DNA from: Ophiobolus disseminans
Taxonomy: Eukaryota; Ascomycota; Dothideomycetes; Pleosporales; Phaeosphaeriaceae
Length of the DNA: 64,000 nucleotides
Direction of reading: 5' to 3'
Assembly (NCBI GenBank): GCA_010093685.1
Contig: MU006237.1
Location: forward strand, 310,001 to 374,000
The notes under the pieces were generated by a model. The model was given only the letters and a program-made list of their open reading frames with translations, did not search any database and was not told the origin of the DNA. Of the stretch, positions 53,839 through 63,263 are shown piece by piece. Both the position numbers and the translations under genes were made by a program. Numbering within the stretch: the first letter of the stretch is position 1; the number at the start of each line of letters is the position of its first letter.

Positions 53839-54773
53839 TTTGAGGTCGTCTTAATGCCTACAGGATTGGTAGATTGAGAAATGATGAAGAGTACCGAATA
53901 ACAAAAGGTTTGTCTTAAGTAGTGGGCTACCTATGCACCTTACCCTTTTGGCACTCAATTAGGTGGGCTTGTACGAGTCAGCTGTGGATTACCTTGCCTA
54001 GGCAGCTGTCAGACGAAGCGGGGTCATACGCCTGTAGCGTGATACGTCACTAAAACATCGTACATGTGGGCTTGACGAGATGGGCAATACATTCGTACAC
54101 TTTTGTCTGTGTTAGTACTAGGCCACGCAGGTCCGGTGGAGCTCCGATCGTACAGGCACCAAACAGTACGTCCTTGCTTGAATGTGAATCGAAGAAGCGC
54201 GAGACGTCGAGATTGACATCCCGGCATTAACCAGGCAAATGTACGTGAATGCTTCCAAGACATGCATCCGCCTTCAAACTGCCTTTGAGATGAGGTCAGC
54301 TTACATTTCGAGCTGAGTGGTTTAACGTGAGTGGTTGCCAAAGACCCAACGGGCGATTGCCGGTCGGGCAACGCAGTTTCTATCACAAAAGAACAAATCG
54401 TGTGTCTCAACCCTGCAGTGCTTAGTTCAGGGTTTTATCAGCCGCCAATATTTCGCCGTAAAGGCGGTAGTATGAATTCCTAATCCTGCAGGCGTGGAGA
54501 GGAGCCGAGGAAGAGGAGAAATTGGGACGTCGGAGCTAAGTCACGCGTGGGTCTTGACTCACAGTAAGTCAAGAACATTTAGGAAGTGTTAGGATGCTTG
54601 GAATGAGTAAAGGAATTGGTAGGTGTGATATAGTGGAAGCGAAAGTGCGCTTGGGCCGAGGTCCAGGATAAGGCACGGCCCTTGCCCGATAACGTCATAG
54701 CGTTAGAGTTCCGTGTCCACGAAGTACCACCAGTACCACCACTCGCGCCCAAGACAACGTCCAACACCGGAAC
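53839..54773. other. Divergent intergenic region, no supported gene
   Basis: About 935 bp between epoxide hydrolase (-) and the EVE-domain gene (+). One 128-codon antisense frame at 54024-54410 has no motif and no composition bias, so I do not call it. Confidence 0.5.
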
Positions 54774-55616
54774 ATGGCTGGAACACGGAAATCGACGCGT
54801 CAAACGACGTCCAAAGCACCCAAATACAACGATAATAGCTCTGCGTCTGGAGGAGAAGAAGCCCCAAAGCACAATGGCGCAAAACCGACGCGTCGAAAAC
54901 GCGCACGAGACGAAGAAGACAAGCATCCAGACGTAGATGCTGAAGACACACCACCACCGCCCAAGAAAGCCACCAAAGCAAATCCAAAGCCAACCGCCTC
55001 AAAACCCAGCAAATCCTCCCCCCCTCCCGCCCCTTCAGAATCCAACCGCAACCCCGACGGCACCCAACAAACCTTCTGGCTCTTCAAAGCTGAGCCCCTT
55101 CCGCGCTTCGAAAACGGCGTAAACGTCGCCTTCTCCATTGACGACCTAGCCGCCTGCACAGTCCCCGAACCCTGGTCCGGCGTGCGCAACCCACAAGCGC
55201 GGAACAACATGCAAGCCATGCGCGTTGGAGACCTCGGGTTTTTCTACCACTCCAACGCCAAGCCATCGGGCGTGGTTGGCATATTGCGCGTTGTGCAGGA
55301 AGCGACGGTTGATGAGACGGCGTTTGATAAAGTGGATGCGTATTATGATGCGAAGAGCGAGAGGAGTAAGCCGAAGTGGTATTGTGTGGGCGTGGAGTTT
55401 GTGAGGAAGTTTGCGGGTGTGGTGGATTTGAAGACGATTAAGGGGTATGCGGAAAAGGGTGGGGAGTTGGAGGGGATGCAGCTTGTTACGAACGGGAGGT
55501 TGAGTGTGTGTCGGGTGAAGAGGGAGGAGTGGGATTTTATATTGGGGCTTGCGGGGGATGATGGGGGTGGAGAAGAGATGGAAGTTGCAGGTGCGAAAGA
55601 TGAACAAGAAGTATAG
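54774..55616 (+). CDS. EVE-domain protein, thymocyte nuclear protein 1-like
   Basis: Single exon, 280 residues. The N-terminal ~95 residues are Lys/Arg/Pro-rich and disordered with nuclear-localisation-like PTRRKRARDEED and PPPPKKATKANPK. Residues about 98-265 form the EVE domain: TFWLFKAEP, FSIDDLAA, PEPWSGVRNPQARNNMQAM, VGDLGFFYHSNAKPSGVVGI, PKWYCVGVEFVRKF and the closing LSVCRVKREEWDFIL. EVE is a PUA-like fold that binds modified bases such as methylcytosine or modified RNA; THYN1 homologues are nuclear. ATG at 54774 is preceded by an in-frame region without a better start. Confidence in the family is high, the exact ligand is unknown. Confidence 0.92.
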   Translation: MAGTRKSTRQTTSKAPKYNDNSSASGGEEAPKHNGAKPTRRKRARDEEDKHPDVDAEDTPPPPKKATKANPKPTASKPSKSSPPPAPSESNRNPDGTQQTFWLFKAEPLPRFENGVNVAFSIDDLAACTVPEPWSGVRNPQARNNMQAMRVGDLGFFYHSNAKPSGVVGILRVVQEATVDETAFDKVDAYYDAKSERSKPKWYCVGVEFVRKFAGVVDLKTIKGYAEKGGELEGMQLVTNGRLSVCRVKREEWDFILGLAGDDGGGEEMEVAGAKDEQEV

Positions 55617-55757
55617 TTTGATTCAAGAAACGTCGTCGAAACGATATCTACTGCTCAGCGATTCGAACGCGCCGATCCCACCATGAACTATATCAAAACT
55701 GCATAATCTCCCCAAGTATCTGCACCAAGTAAAGCGCGTCGTATGCGTAACGCACAC

Positions 55758-57458
55758 CTAGTATCCCAGCGCCTCGATGATAACAGGATCATTCAAGAAC
55801 CCACACCGCTCCACCAGCTTCTGCTCCGGCTCACCCCCCGCCCTACTCAACTGCTCGCTCGGCCCCCCAACCGCCATAATAAACGGCCCATTCGCGCCGT
55901 CATACGCCTCTCGCCAGCCCTTCACCGTAGCATGCTCCTCCAGCGTCGGGCGCCCCGTCGCCGCAAACGAGCTCCAACTCCTACTCGCGCGCACCGTGAG
56001 AAGCACGTCCTCCCTCGACGGATAAACCTCATTTTCTGGGGTGCTGTATGCGTGGAAACTGTCAAACACGTATGCGAACTCTGAGGTGTGGCCTACGCCT
56101 AGGCCGGAGACGTTAGTGATGCTGCCTAGGATGGTGTCGACGATGGTTTGGTTGAAGTCGTAGTGGTACACTGGTGAAATGTGGGTTTTTGCTACTGCGT
56201 TGCCGTACAGCAGCGAGGGACACACCATTATGACGTCGCGGAATATGCGGGCCGAGCGGTAGAATTCTGGCTTGAGGGTTGAGTTTGGGGGTGCGGTGAA
56301 TTCCTCGACCGAGTACAGGTTAAGCAGATCGTACAGAGAGTCTTCTGTCAGACCAGGGAGGTATGCGCGTATGAAGTTGTACGTGTCCTTTTCTGTGGCG
56401 ATGCTGGTGTTGGTGTAGAAGTTGAGGTCGTCTTGCGTCCAGCCGGTCATGAACGTCGCGTTGCCGAACTTGCCTTCGGCGAGCAGGTGCGATGGTGCGG
56501 CGGGGAGGAAGTCGCCATCTACAGCCGGCAGCCAGATGTCGCCGATGTTATGCGCGATGTCGCTGGCGTATGTGTCGATGGAGGCTTTGAGCAGGGTAGC
56601 GGTGTCCTTTTCTCGCAGGCACGTGATGGTCTCGGGTGAGTGCACGTCGGTCGCGATGCAGCCTACAGACTTTGCCAGCACGTTCATTGCGTCGATGGAG
56701 AAGTTTTTGGTGATACCTGGTTCGAGGGCCTGCGACTGGGCAACACCCCGCTGGAAAGGAAGTGGTTTCGTTCCGCCGTATGCTAGGACTTGCATGCCCA
56801 CGGCAAGACCACCTGAAGACTGGCCAAGGATGGTGATTCGGTTTGGGTCTCCTCCGAATCTGGCGATGTTGTCGCGAACCCATTCGATTCCGAGGCGTTG
56901 GTCTCGCAGACCGGCGTTCAGGCTGCCTTCTTTGTTGAGGGTAGTTGACTGAGCAAAACCAAAGAAGCCAAGACGGTAGTTGAGCCTCACGTGTATGACT
57001 GGCAATCCGTTGGCAATGGACTGACGGATAAGGCCGTCCGGGGCAGTCGTCGGCTCCATGTTGCTTCCATACCAGAACGAGCCACCATGGATCCAGACCA
57101 TGACCGGCAGCTTCTCGTTCGCGCCAATGGCCCTCGGCTTGGCGATGTTGAGGTTCAGGCAGTCTTCCGACACCTCGGTGATGTTGCCTACAGCAAGAGG
57201 AGGAGACAGTTGTCCAAGAGGCTGCGGACAAGCAGGGCCGGGTTTGCGGGCGTCGATCTTGGAGCCTGCCTCTGGAAGGAAAGGACGAGGAGGCTTAAAC
57301 CTATTTGCGCCGCTGGTGTCTTGCGCATACTTGATACCGAGATAGTGCTTGATGCCATCTCGCTCGAAACCGACATACTCCACGTCGTCGCAGATCTTAG
57401 TCGCAGCTGCCGTGATGATGAACGCACCAGCTAGGACGGTTAGGAAGGGGGCACGCAT
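55758..57458 (-). CDS. Secreted type-B carboxylesterase/lipase
   Basis: Single exon, 566 residues. Signal peptide MRAPFLTVLAGAFIITAAAT. Type-B esterase landmarks: SEDCLNLN at 97-104, oxyanion hole WIHGGSFWYGS around 122-132, nucleophile Ser214 in GQSSGG, and the catalytic His in GVGHTSEFAYVF. There are several N-glycosylation sequons (NIT, NTS, NQT, NVS). The GQSSGG elbow differs slightly from the usual GESAGG. These enzymes hydrolyse extracellular esters, including cutin-like, feruloyl or xenobiotic substrates; the specificity cannot be read from sequence alone. Confidence 0.92.
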   Translation of the reverse strand: MRAPFLTVLAGAFIITAAATKICDDVEYVGFERDGIKHYLGIKYAQDTSGANRFKPPRPFLPEAGSKIDARKPGPACPQPLGQLSPPLAVGNITEVSEDCLNLNIAKPRAIGANEKLPVMVWIHGGSFWYGSNMEPTTAPDGLIRQSIANGLPVIHVRLNYRLGFFGFAQSTTLNKEGSLNAGLRDQRLGIEWVRDNIARFGGDPNRITILGQSSGGLAVGMQVLAYGGTKPLPFQRGVAQSQALEPGITKNFSIDAMNVLAKSVGCIATDVHSPETITCLREKDTATLLKASIDTYASDIAHNIGDIWLPAVDGDFLPAAPSHLLAEGKFGNATFMTGWTQDDLNFYTNTSIATEKDTYNFIRAYLPGLTEDSLYDLLNLYSVEEFTAPPNSTLKPEFYRSARIFRDVIMVCPSLLYGNAVAKTHISPVYHYDFNQTIVDTILGSITNVSGLGVGHTSEFAYVFDSFHAYSTPENEVYPSREDVLLTVRASRSWSSFAATGRPTLEEHATVKGWREAYDGANGPFIMAVGGPSEQLSRAGGEPEQKLVERCGFLNDPVIIEALGY

Positions 57459-58054
57459 CTTGAAGTGGCGTCGTCGATTTTAAGGAAAGAGGTAGGTGGT
57501 AAGGAGTAGACAGGAAAACTCTGCGGGAGAAAAAGACGTTGAGGTGAGTTGAAAATATGAATCGCGTGCTAGTGAGAGTGAGATCAGATTTGCGAGGCCA
57601 ATATCCGCAGTCACGTCCGAATCGCTTTCCACAAGAGGTAACCTGCCCTTCATGTTCCGAGGAGCGCAACGAACCGGGTATTTGCGGTCGTATGCAGGGA
57701 ACGATTGACCTGCACGGCCTTACATGGATCAATGTTCCTTACCGACTGTATCGGTACCGGACCGAGAGCTTCGAATGCTTGGTTGGTAGGGTTGACATGC
57801 AGGGACAATCATCAGCTGTAATCATGGCAACAACTGGACAAGGCATTGCGATCGGTATATGAATACTGACAACAGGAGGATCTCGATGGTTTTTGATGTT
57901 TAGGGGGCGTGGGTGTTACTTGGGACGCCTGAAGACTCAAAGCTGACAGCCCGGTGCGGTGAGCAAAGCAGTGGCTCGTGGAGTCTACGAAACTCAAACG
58001 CTGTTCCACCATGCTTCTATAAAAGTCTATGCACTAACAACCCGATAATGCGTC
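57459..58054. other. Intergenic, no supported gene
   Basis: About 600 bp between the carboxylesterase start and the 3' end of the monooxygenase gene. Short frames only. Confidence 0.5.
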
Positions 58055-59335
58055 CTACAATCGAGCTCTCTCACTCTGTAGCTTCTTTGCAACCTCCTCG
58101 TACCTCTCATAACAGTCCTTCTCGGCGTCAAAGTTCAACAGCCATGCCTCTCTCGTCAGATGTATTGCTTCTGGCGTTTTTGCAATCTCATCCCAGTTGG
58201 CCTTGTGCCACTTTTCTCTTGTCTTCACACCCGTTGCTTGTGCTTGGTGTACGCGCTCATACCGAATCTTCTCATACGCCTGTACTGCAAGCGTGGCATT
58301 TTTCTTTCCAGCCAGTTCCAAACACGTCGCCAACACCACTCCATCTTCTATTGACTGGCTCGCCCCCTGTATCGATGTCGGGAGAAATGGATGCGCTGCG
58401 TCCCCTATCAATGCAATTCTTTGCTTGGGAGATATGAAGGTCGGTAACGGATCTCGAAACACCAGCTTGTGGTCGATCAGTCTTGCGTTTTTGGGTGTCG
58501 ATCTGACGATTTCCTGCACTATCGGCGCCCAGCCTTCCACATACTTGAGACAGTCTTCCACGCGCCCAGGAAACTGCCAACTCTCCTCAATGTTCCCGTC
58601 ATCTTTATGGGTAAACACCCAATTGAACTCTTTCCCGCCCTTAAGTGAGCTCACCAGGAAATGTAAATCCGGCCCAATAAACCCGCAGTGCGAATCGCCG
58701 TCTACCAAGTGCTTGAGCATAGGATTCGCCTTGATCGCATCGCCATGGAACCAGCTCCTATACACCGCATACCCCGAACTCTTCGGCTTATCATCGAACC
58801 CCAGCACAATCTTCCTCCCACGCGACCTCACTCCCTCCGCTGCAATAACCACATCAGCATACATAGTCTCGCCATTTACCACCACGCCCGCGCGTTCCCC
58901 ATCTTCAAAATAATCCGTAACCCTCTGCCCCCACCTAATCTCCACGCCCCTCTCAACAGCATGCTTATAAATAATGCTATACAACTCGCCCCTATGCCCA
59001 TTAATCCTAGGCCCCCAACTCTTCTCCTTCTCGAAACTCTGGCGCGTCACGAACTCGCCTTTCCACGAGTACAAGTCCAGCCATGTCGTCTGGCGCGCGA
59101 CTTTCTGCATCTCTTCGATGACGCCGGGCCAGCGCTCGAAGTTGCGTGCGCCATTCGGGTCGAAGGAAATGATGTCGCCGAAGCGCGTTATTTCGTCGAC
59201 AGTGGCGGCTTTTTCGAGGATGAGCGGCGTGTGCCCTTTGCGGTCGCATTCTATGGCTGCGGCGATGCCGGCGAACCCTGCGCCGACGATGATGACGGTT
59301 ATGCCTGAGGCCGGGCGGCGGGGGAAGTGTGCCAT
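58055..59335 (-). CDS. FAD-dependent monooxygenase, salicylate-hydroxylase-like
   Basis: Single exon from the ATG at 59335, 426 residues. The Rossmann FAD motif VGAGFAG lies at about residues 17-23, followed by LILEKAATVDEI. The second FAD signature GDAAHPFLPTSIQGASQSIEDG lies near residue 310. Other class A flavoprotein features: RGELYSIIYKHAVERGVEIRWG and the DVVIAAEGVRSRGRK (DG-type) motif. This family hydroxylates or decarboxylates aromatic acids with NAD(P)H and oxygen and is common in aromatic catabolism and secondary metabolism. No cluster partners such as PKS or NRPS are nearby. The frame continues upstream to 59470, but the first good start before the FAD motif is 59335. Confidence 0.9.
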   Translation of the reverse strand: MAHFPRRPASGITVIIVGAGFAGIAAAIECDRKGHTPLILEKAATVDEITRFGDIISFDPNGARNFERWPGVIEEMQKVARQTTWLDLYSWKGEFVTRQSFEKEKSWGPRINGHRGELYSIIYKHAVERGVEIRWGQRVTDYFEDGERAGVVVNGETMYADVVIAAEGVRSRGRKIVLGFDDKPKSSGYAVYRSWFHGDAIKANPMLKHLVDGDSHCGFIGPDLHFLVSSLKGGKEFNWVFTHKDDGNIEESWQFPGRVEDCLKYVEGWAPIVQEIVRSTPKNARLIDHKLVFRDPLPTFISPKQRIALIGDAAHPFLPTSIQGASQSIEDGVVLATCLELAGKKNATLAVQAYEKIRYERVHQAQATGVKTREKWHKANWDEIAKTPEAIHLTREAWLLNFDAEKDCYERYEEVAKKLQSERARL

Positions 59336-59695
59336 GGTTTGGTGAGGCGGTGAACGTGGATGTTTGGGTTTGCTGGGTCTTATTTGAGGTACTTTGATGC
59401 TTACAGACACGCTGGCAGGGCGGCATGTGGGGTCGGGTAATATCTCCTTTCGGTATATGTTGCCCCACATGGAGGATGATTGGAGCGCTTATGAAGGTAC
59501 ATGTAATCGCGTCGGTAGGAACGGAGCTCGCGGCTGAATACTAGATGTTGGGTTGTAGCTGATATAGAATGCCTTGTCAGCGATACCGGTAGTAGGTCTG
59601 CTAGATCGATGTACTCCACAAAACCATGATTCTGCGTTTCACTTGCCAATGGAGCCGCTACTGCTGTCAAATTCCTGTAAACACAGTTCTCTGTT
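59336..59695. other. Intergenic, no supported gene
   Basis: Upstream region of the monooxygenase; nothing recognised. Confidence 0.45.
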
Positions 59696-60115
59696 CTACA
59701 ACCAGAACAAACTCGAAGCAAATCCATCCTCTCCCGGCATCGCGCTCGGCATGATACTTCCTTCATTGAGAATAAGCCCAGACAACTCTTCGACCTTCTC
59801 CTCTCTCCTTTCCACCCACTGCACAACCCTCTTCGTAAAATCCCAAGCTTGATTCTCATCCAGCACGCACCGCGGTCCAGGCAGCAGCGGCACCATCCGC
59901 ATGACCTCCCCACCTGTGAACCACCGCTGCTGCTCCCCTTTCCTACCATATGGATACACCGAGACTCATCGATGCGTACGATTCGCTTCGATGCGCATGC
60001 CTTGCGCAAGCTGCAGCAGTTCAAACCCCTCCAACGTTCGCGACTGAGGAGGAGGCTTCCGTCCTGGATAATCTTCGAGTAGTGTTTTTGTTGCGGTGTG
60101 AGAATGCAATAATTG
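59696..60115 (-). pseudogene. Uncharacterised gene fragment with in-frame TGA
   Basis: Minus-strand frame from about 60115: KTLLEDYPGRKPPPQSRTLEGFELL..., LAQGMRIEANRTHR, then a TGA at about 59979, and without shift VYPYGRKGEQQRWFTGGEVMRMVPLLPGP, ENQAWDFTKRVVQWVERREEKVEEL to a stop at 59696. Both sides of the TGA have convincing protein character and the same frame, which suggests a nonsense mutation or an intron I cannot place. It could be a gene of its own or the displaced 3' part of the neighbouring LPRELR gene. Family not recognised. Confidence 0.4.
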
Positions 60116-60181
60116 AAGTGTATTGTTCTGTTGTTCTGTTCTGCCTGTGTCTATCCCAGAAGGGACCAGAGCACGGTCTGT

Positions 60182-60793
60182 TTACATGACGTATCTATGA
60201 TACAGCTGAGGTAAGAGGTACTTGATAAGACGAGGAAGCAGCACCAGACCACCGCTACGTGGCACACGTGATCCGCTTCTCCTCATAACCGTGACAGTTT
60301 TCGACAGATCCAGCCCTGCGAACGCGATCCGCATCATTTGCGAGTATAACGCGACACGAATCGAAGCCATTTTCGCAGCCTTAGTTTCCAGTTCCCTAAA
60401 GAAGCCCTTCCACATTTTCCAACTCAAGCTATACGTGGCCGTGTATTCGATGTACAGCGTCACATGCCTGATCCTCGTAAAAATCCAGTGACCAGTGACC
60501 GCGCCGCGCTTCGATTCGGGGCGGCTGTATGTACTGATCAGCGAGCATCCATCCAGCACCAACTCCAAATCCTTGAAAATCGTGGTGTCGCGGTACTCGG
60601 CGTTCAGGCGCATGCAGACAAGTAGCAAGTCAGGGTATGGCGCGTGAGGGACGCGGGCACAGATTGTGTGTGGCAGGCCACCGTGCCCGTGTTTGCAGAG
60701 CCATGTGAAGGAGAGCGGGTGCGTGAGGTGAGAGTAGATTTTATTGCGAAGCTCACGGGGGAGGGCGAAGAGGGGTGGTGTGCGGAAAGACAT
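60182..60793 (-). CDS. F-box-like/LPRELR-motif protein, C-terminus altered by a repeat
   Basis: 203 residues from the ATG at 60793. It starts PPLFALPRELRNKIYSHLTHP, the short F-box-like motif seen in many fungal orphan proteins, then LLVCMRLNAEYRDTTIFKDLELVLDG and HVTLYIEYTATYSLSWKMWKGFFRELE. It is a paralogue of the two genes at 62.4-62.9 and 63.3-64.0 kb: compare (Y/D)EYRDT and (I/M)R(H/F)V near the same places. The last ~30 codons coincide with an interspersed repeat (60231-60297), and the C-terminal EWHF/EWHY element of its paralogues is missing, so the end is probably not original. Confidence 0.6.
   Translation of the reverse strand: MSFRTPPLFALPRELRNKIYSHLTHPLSFTWLCKHGHGGLPHTICARVPHAPYPDLLLVCMRLNAEYRDTTIFKDLELVLDGCSLISTYSRPESKRGAVTGHWIFTRIRHVTLYIEYTATYSLSWKMWKGFFRELETKAAKMASIRVALYSQMMRIAFAGLDLSKTVTVMRRSGSRVPRSGGLVLLPRLIKYLLPQLYHRYVM
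60231..60297 (+). repeat. Interspersed repeat, copy 2 (partner at 20.01 kb)
   Basis: About 67 bp including ggcacacgtgatccgcttct resemble 20014-20077. It overlaps the 3' coding end of the LPRELR gene. Confidence 0.55.
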
Positions 60794-61160
60794 TAGGATA
60801 GGTGCAGTGAGATGTATTGAAGGGCAAGTATGCGGCTGGCTAATGATGGAATGGTTGGAGAGATTTTGTGATTAACTTGGGTGGCGTTGGTTTTGGTGCT
60901 TACCTACCGGTACAGGATTAGCGAGTTTATGCGGAACGCCTGATGGCTAATGGTGGTTGGTGAGTCAACATGTCAATGAACTCCCGTCTATCTCATTAGT
61001 ATGATGCAATGTTTTGACAAATTGACATTCTTATTTTCGCTCAAAACACCCTCTTCGGGGAATTAATAGTCTGGAGCTCAAACTGCCCATCGCGTACGAT
61101 CCACGATCCCATCTTTCATTATCGTAATCTAGCTTTGTATCCTCAACCGACTCCTCGGAG
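60794..61160. other. Intergenic, no supported gene
   Basis: About 370 bp between two members of the LPRE(I/L)R group; nothing recognised. Confidence 0.45.
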
Positions 61161-62862
61161 CTAGTCCCTCTGAATAAAGAAGGGATTAAAGCAAGGGCTA
61201 GCTGGCCACGGTGCCTTCGAAGCATCGTAGTGCCATTCCTTCATGCCATAGATCTTGGACGTTTGCGCTACGAACTCCTCTGCAAGAAATTGTGGCAATT
61301 GAAGTCTGGCCTGTCGATGAGATTCATCTGGATCCCACAGGTTGAAATCTTCCCACGGATCCCAAGCAGAGTTGGCAACAATCAAGCCAATCAAGCCTCC
61401 GGCGTCGGCTTGACTTGAGGCTTGATTGGGAGCAGTTTTAGCTTGATTGATAGGCTATCAAGCCGAAATTGGAGGGCTTGGATTGAAGCTTGGTTGTTAG
61501 GCTTGATTGCCTATAATATATCTATCCTTGGTATTGAGGTGTCATCATTGTCATCCCAACAACTCATGCAGTACAAAAGTTCCATCTCCTTGTCAGATGC
61601 CATCACTGCCATCCCGTCCATCCTTAGGATGGTCGTGCCCTTCGTGATGGTTGCCTTCTGTCTAGTTCCTGCCATCCCAAGGATGGTAACTCTTGGCGGA
61701 ATATTAGTCAAGTGATCCTGGGCCACCCCGCTTGGATCCTTTGTGACATGTGCTTTACTTGGCCTTCCAACCTTGCATCTCTTGTCGAGAGGAGACTCCC
61801 TTGTTACCTTGTAACAACTTGCCTACTAGGCAGTGCCTACTAAGATAGGTTATCACGTGTGACGGTGCGCGGAGAGAGGGAGTACTGCGCTGCATTTGCC
61901 ACCTGAGGTAGGGTGAGCTACATATATAGACCGCCGTACATAAACTATCCCAACTCATACTAGAATAGTTCTGGACAAGGCCTAGACCATTACATCATGT
62001 GACTCATCCCACGTGGACAGAGCCAAAGAAGACAGGACAGCTACTGCTTACTAACGCTACCAATAACTACAACACTAAAAGAAAGTATCTATCAAGCCTA
62101 TTAAGCCTATCAATCAAGCCGTCTATTAGAAGCTTGATTGACTCACATTTTACTATAAGAGAGGCTTGATTGTTGCCACGTCTGATCCCAAGAGACGTGG
62201 CTAATCGTGTCCACCCCGTAATTGAACATGACAAGTCGAGCAGTATCATATAGAACTCGGTCCATACACGCTTGATCACAGAGCGATCTGCTGAGACCCT
62301 CTCCCAGTTTTGACAACGAAAATCCCGACGACATTCCTGACGGTGCGTCATGCTCTTCCGGGGTCTCGGATCAAACCCATTTTCCAGTCAATTCAAACAT
62401 AGGGTAATATTGTATAAACGCCAGGCGAATTCTTAGTAGCTTGGGCAATTTCGATGCCACCGAGTCGACAAACTCCGCCATGTCATCATCAAGAATCTCA
62501 GCAAAGTCAGTGGCGAGGGTGTAAATGTTGACGAATCGCATATGAGTCAACGCAAAGTCCAGATTCTGCTGATTGATCACCTCGTAGGATTTGGGACTTC
62601 GATGATCCATGTCTGTCCGTATAACTGCTGATAGGCGTTTGAAACAGGAGGTGTCGCGATATTCGTCGTAGAGTTGTGAGTGGGTGAGCAACACACTAAA
62701 TAGCGGCGCATTCTCGAGATATACTTCAGCGAGCTCGAGTATCCTCGGTCTCACGGTAAGAGGTAAGAGGTTCCTCAAGCCCACGGAATGGTGAAGGTAC
62801 TCGTAAATCATATCTCTTATTTCGCGCGGAAGGGCCCGAAGACGAGGTGTGGCTGGATTCAT
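61161..62862 (-). pseudogene. LPREIR-motif gene broken by an in-frame stop and a hAT-like insertion
   Basis: From the ATG at 62862: PRLRALPREIRDMIYEYLHHS, LTHSQLYDEYRDTSCFKRLSAV, MRFVNIYTLATDF and FELTGKWV, then TGA at 62371-62373. The same frame continues after the TGA (SGFSLSKLGEGLSRS, DTARLVMFNYGVDTIS, VSWD) to the right border of a hAT-like element at 62184. Beyond its left border at 61367 the frame resumes (WDPWEDFNLWDPDESH, FLAEEFVAQTS, MKEWHYDASK) to the stop at 61161. Skipping the element plus one 8-bp duplication restores frame continuity through the shared codons tgg-gat. The EWHY element matches EWHF near the end of the intact paralogue at 63.3 kb. A 163-residue truncated product from the first part remains possible. 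Confidence 0.75.
61367..62184. mobile_element. Non-autonomous hAT-like element 2 (818 bp) with 8-bp TSD
   Basis: Terminal inverted repeats of 22 bp (20 of 22 matching): left starts CAGAGTTGGCAACAATCAAG, right inverted starts CAGACGTGGCAACAATCAAG. The direct duplication ATCCCAAG is at 61359-61366 and 62185-62192. CAGNG termini plus an 8-bp TSD are diagnostic of hAT transposons. The element has no transposase frame. Its ends share gc(c)aacaatcaagc with the element at 19.83 kb, so the two belong to related families. It contains several ggcttgatt/aatcaagcc subterminal motifs. Confidence 0.82.
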
Positions 62863-63263
62863 GGCGTTTGTGCTTTGTGGTGCTGGACGTCTGTTGTGAT
62901 GACACGGAGGAGGGCCGTGTATAGTTGAGGAAGCTGCAGATTGGGCCGCAGTTGTGGTCGCGGTCAGGTAGGGTGGGTCGCTACCGTGCCGAAGTACCTA
63001 CAAGTGACAGCGCTCCGCGCTAGTGAGCATTGACATTATTGCTCAACACAAAAGTGAAAAGGCGAGGAGGCAAACACAAATACTGATCGGCTCACTCGAG
63101 TCGCTCGACATTATATAGTATGTCTGAACAAAACTGGATTCAATCAACGGTAACGCGTTGATTCCAAGTGATGAGCATCGTCTGTAAATTAAGCGACGAC
63201 ATAGCGCGACGAACTTGTATGCAAAGAGAGCAATTATTCGTAGCGGTGCAGTGATGTTGTTCA
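62863..63263. other. Intergenic, no supported gene
   Basis: About 400 bp; promoter side of the broken LPREIR gene and 3' flank of the intact one. Confidence 0.45.

Noticed and set aside
54024..54410. 128-codon minus-strand frame between epoxide hydrolase and EVE genes
   Set aside because: No recognisable domain or composition bias and located in a divergent promoter region.
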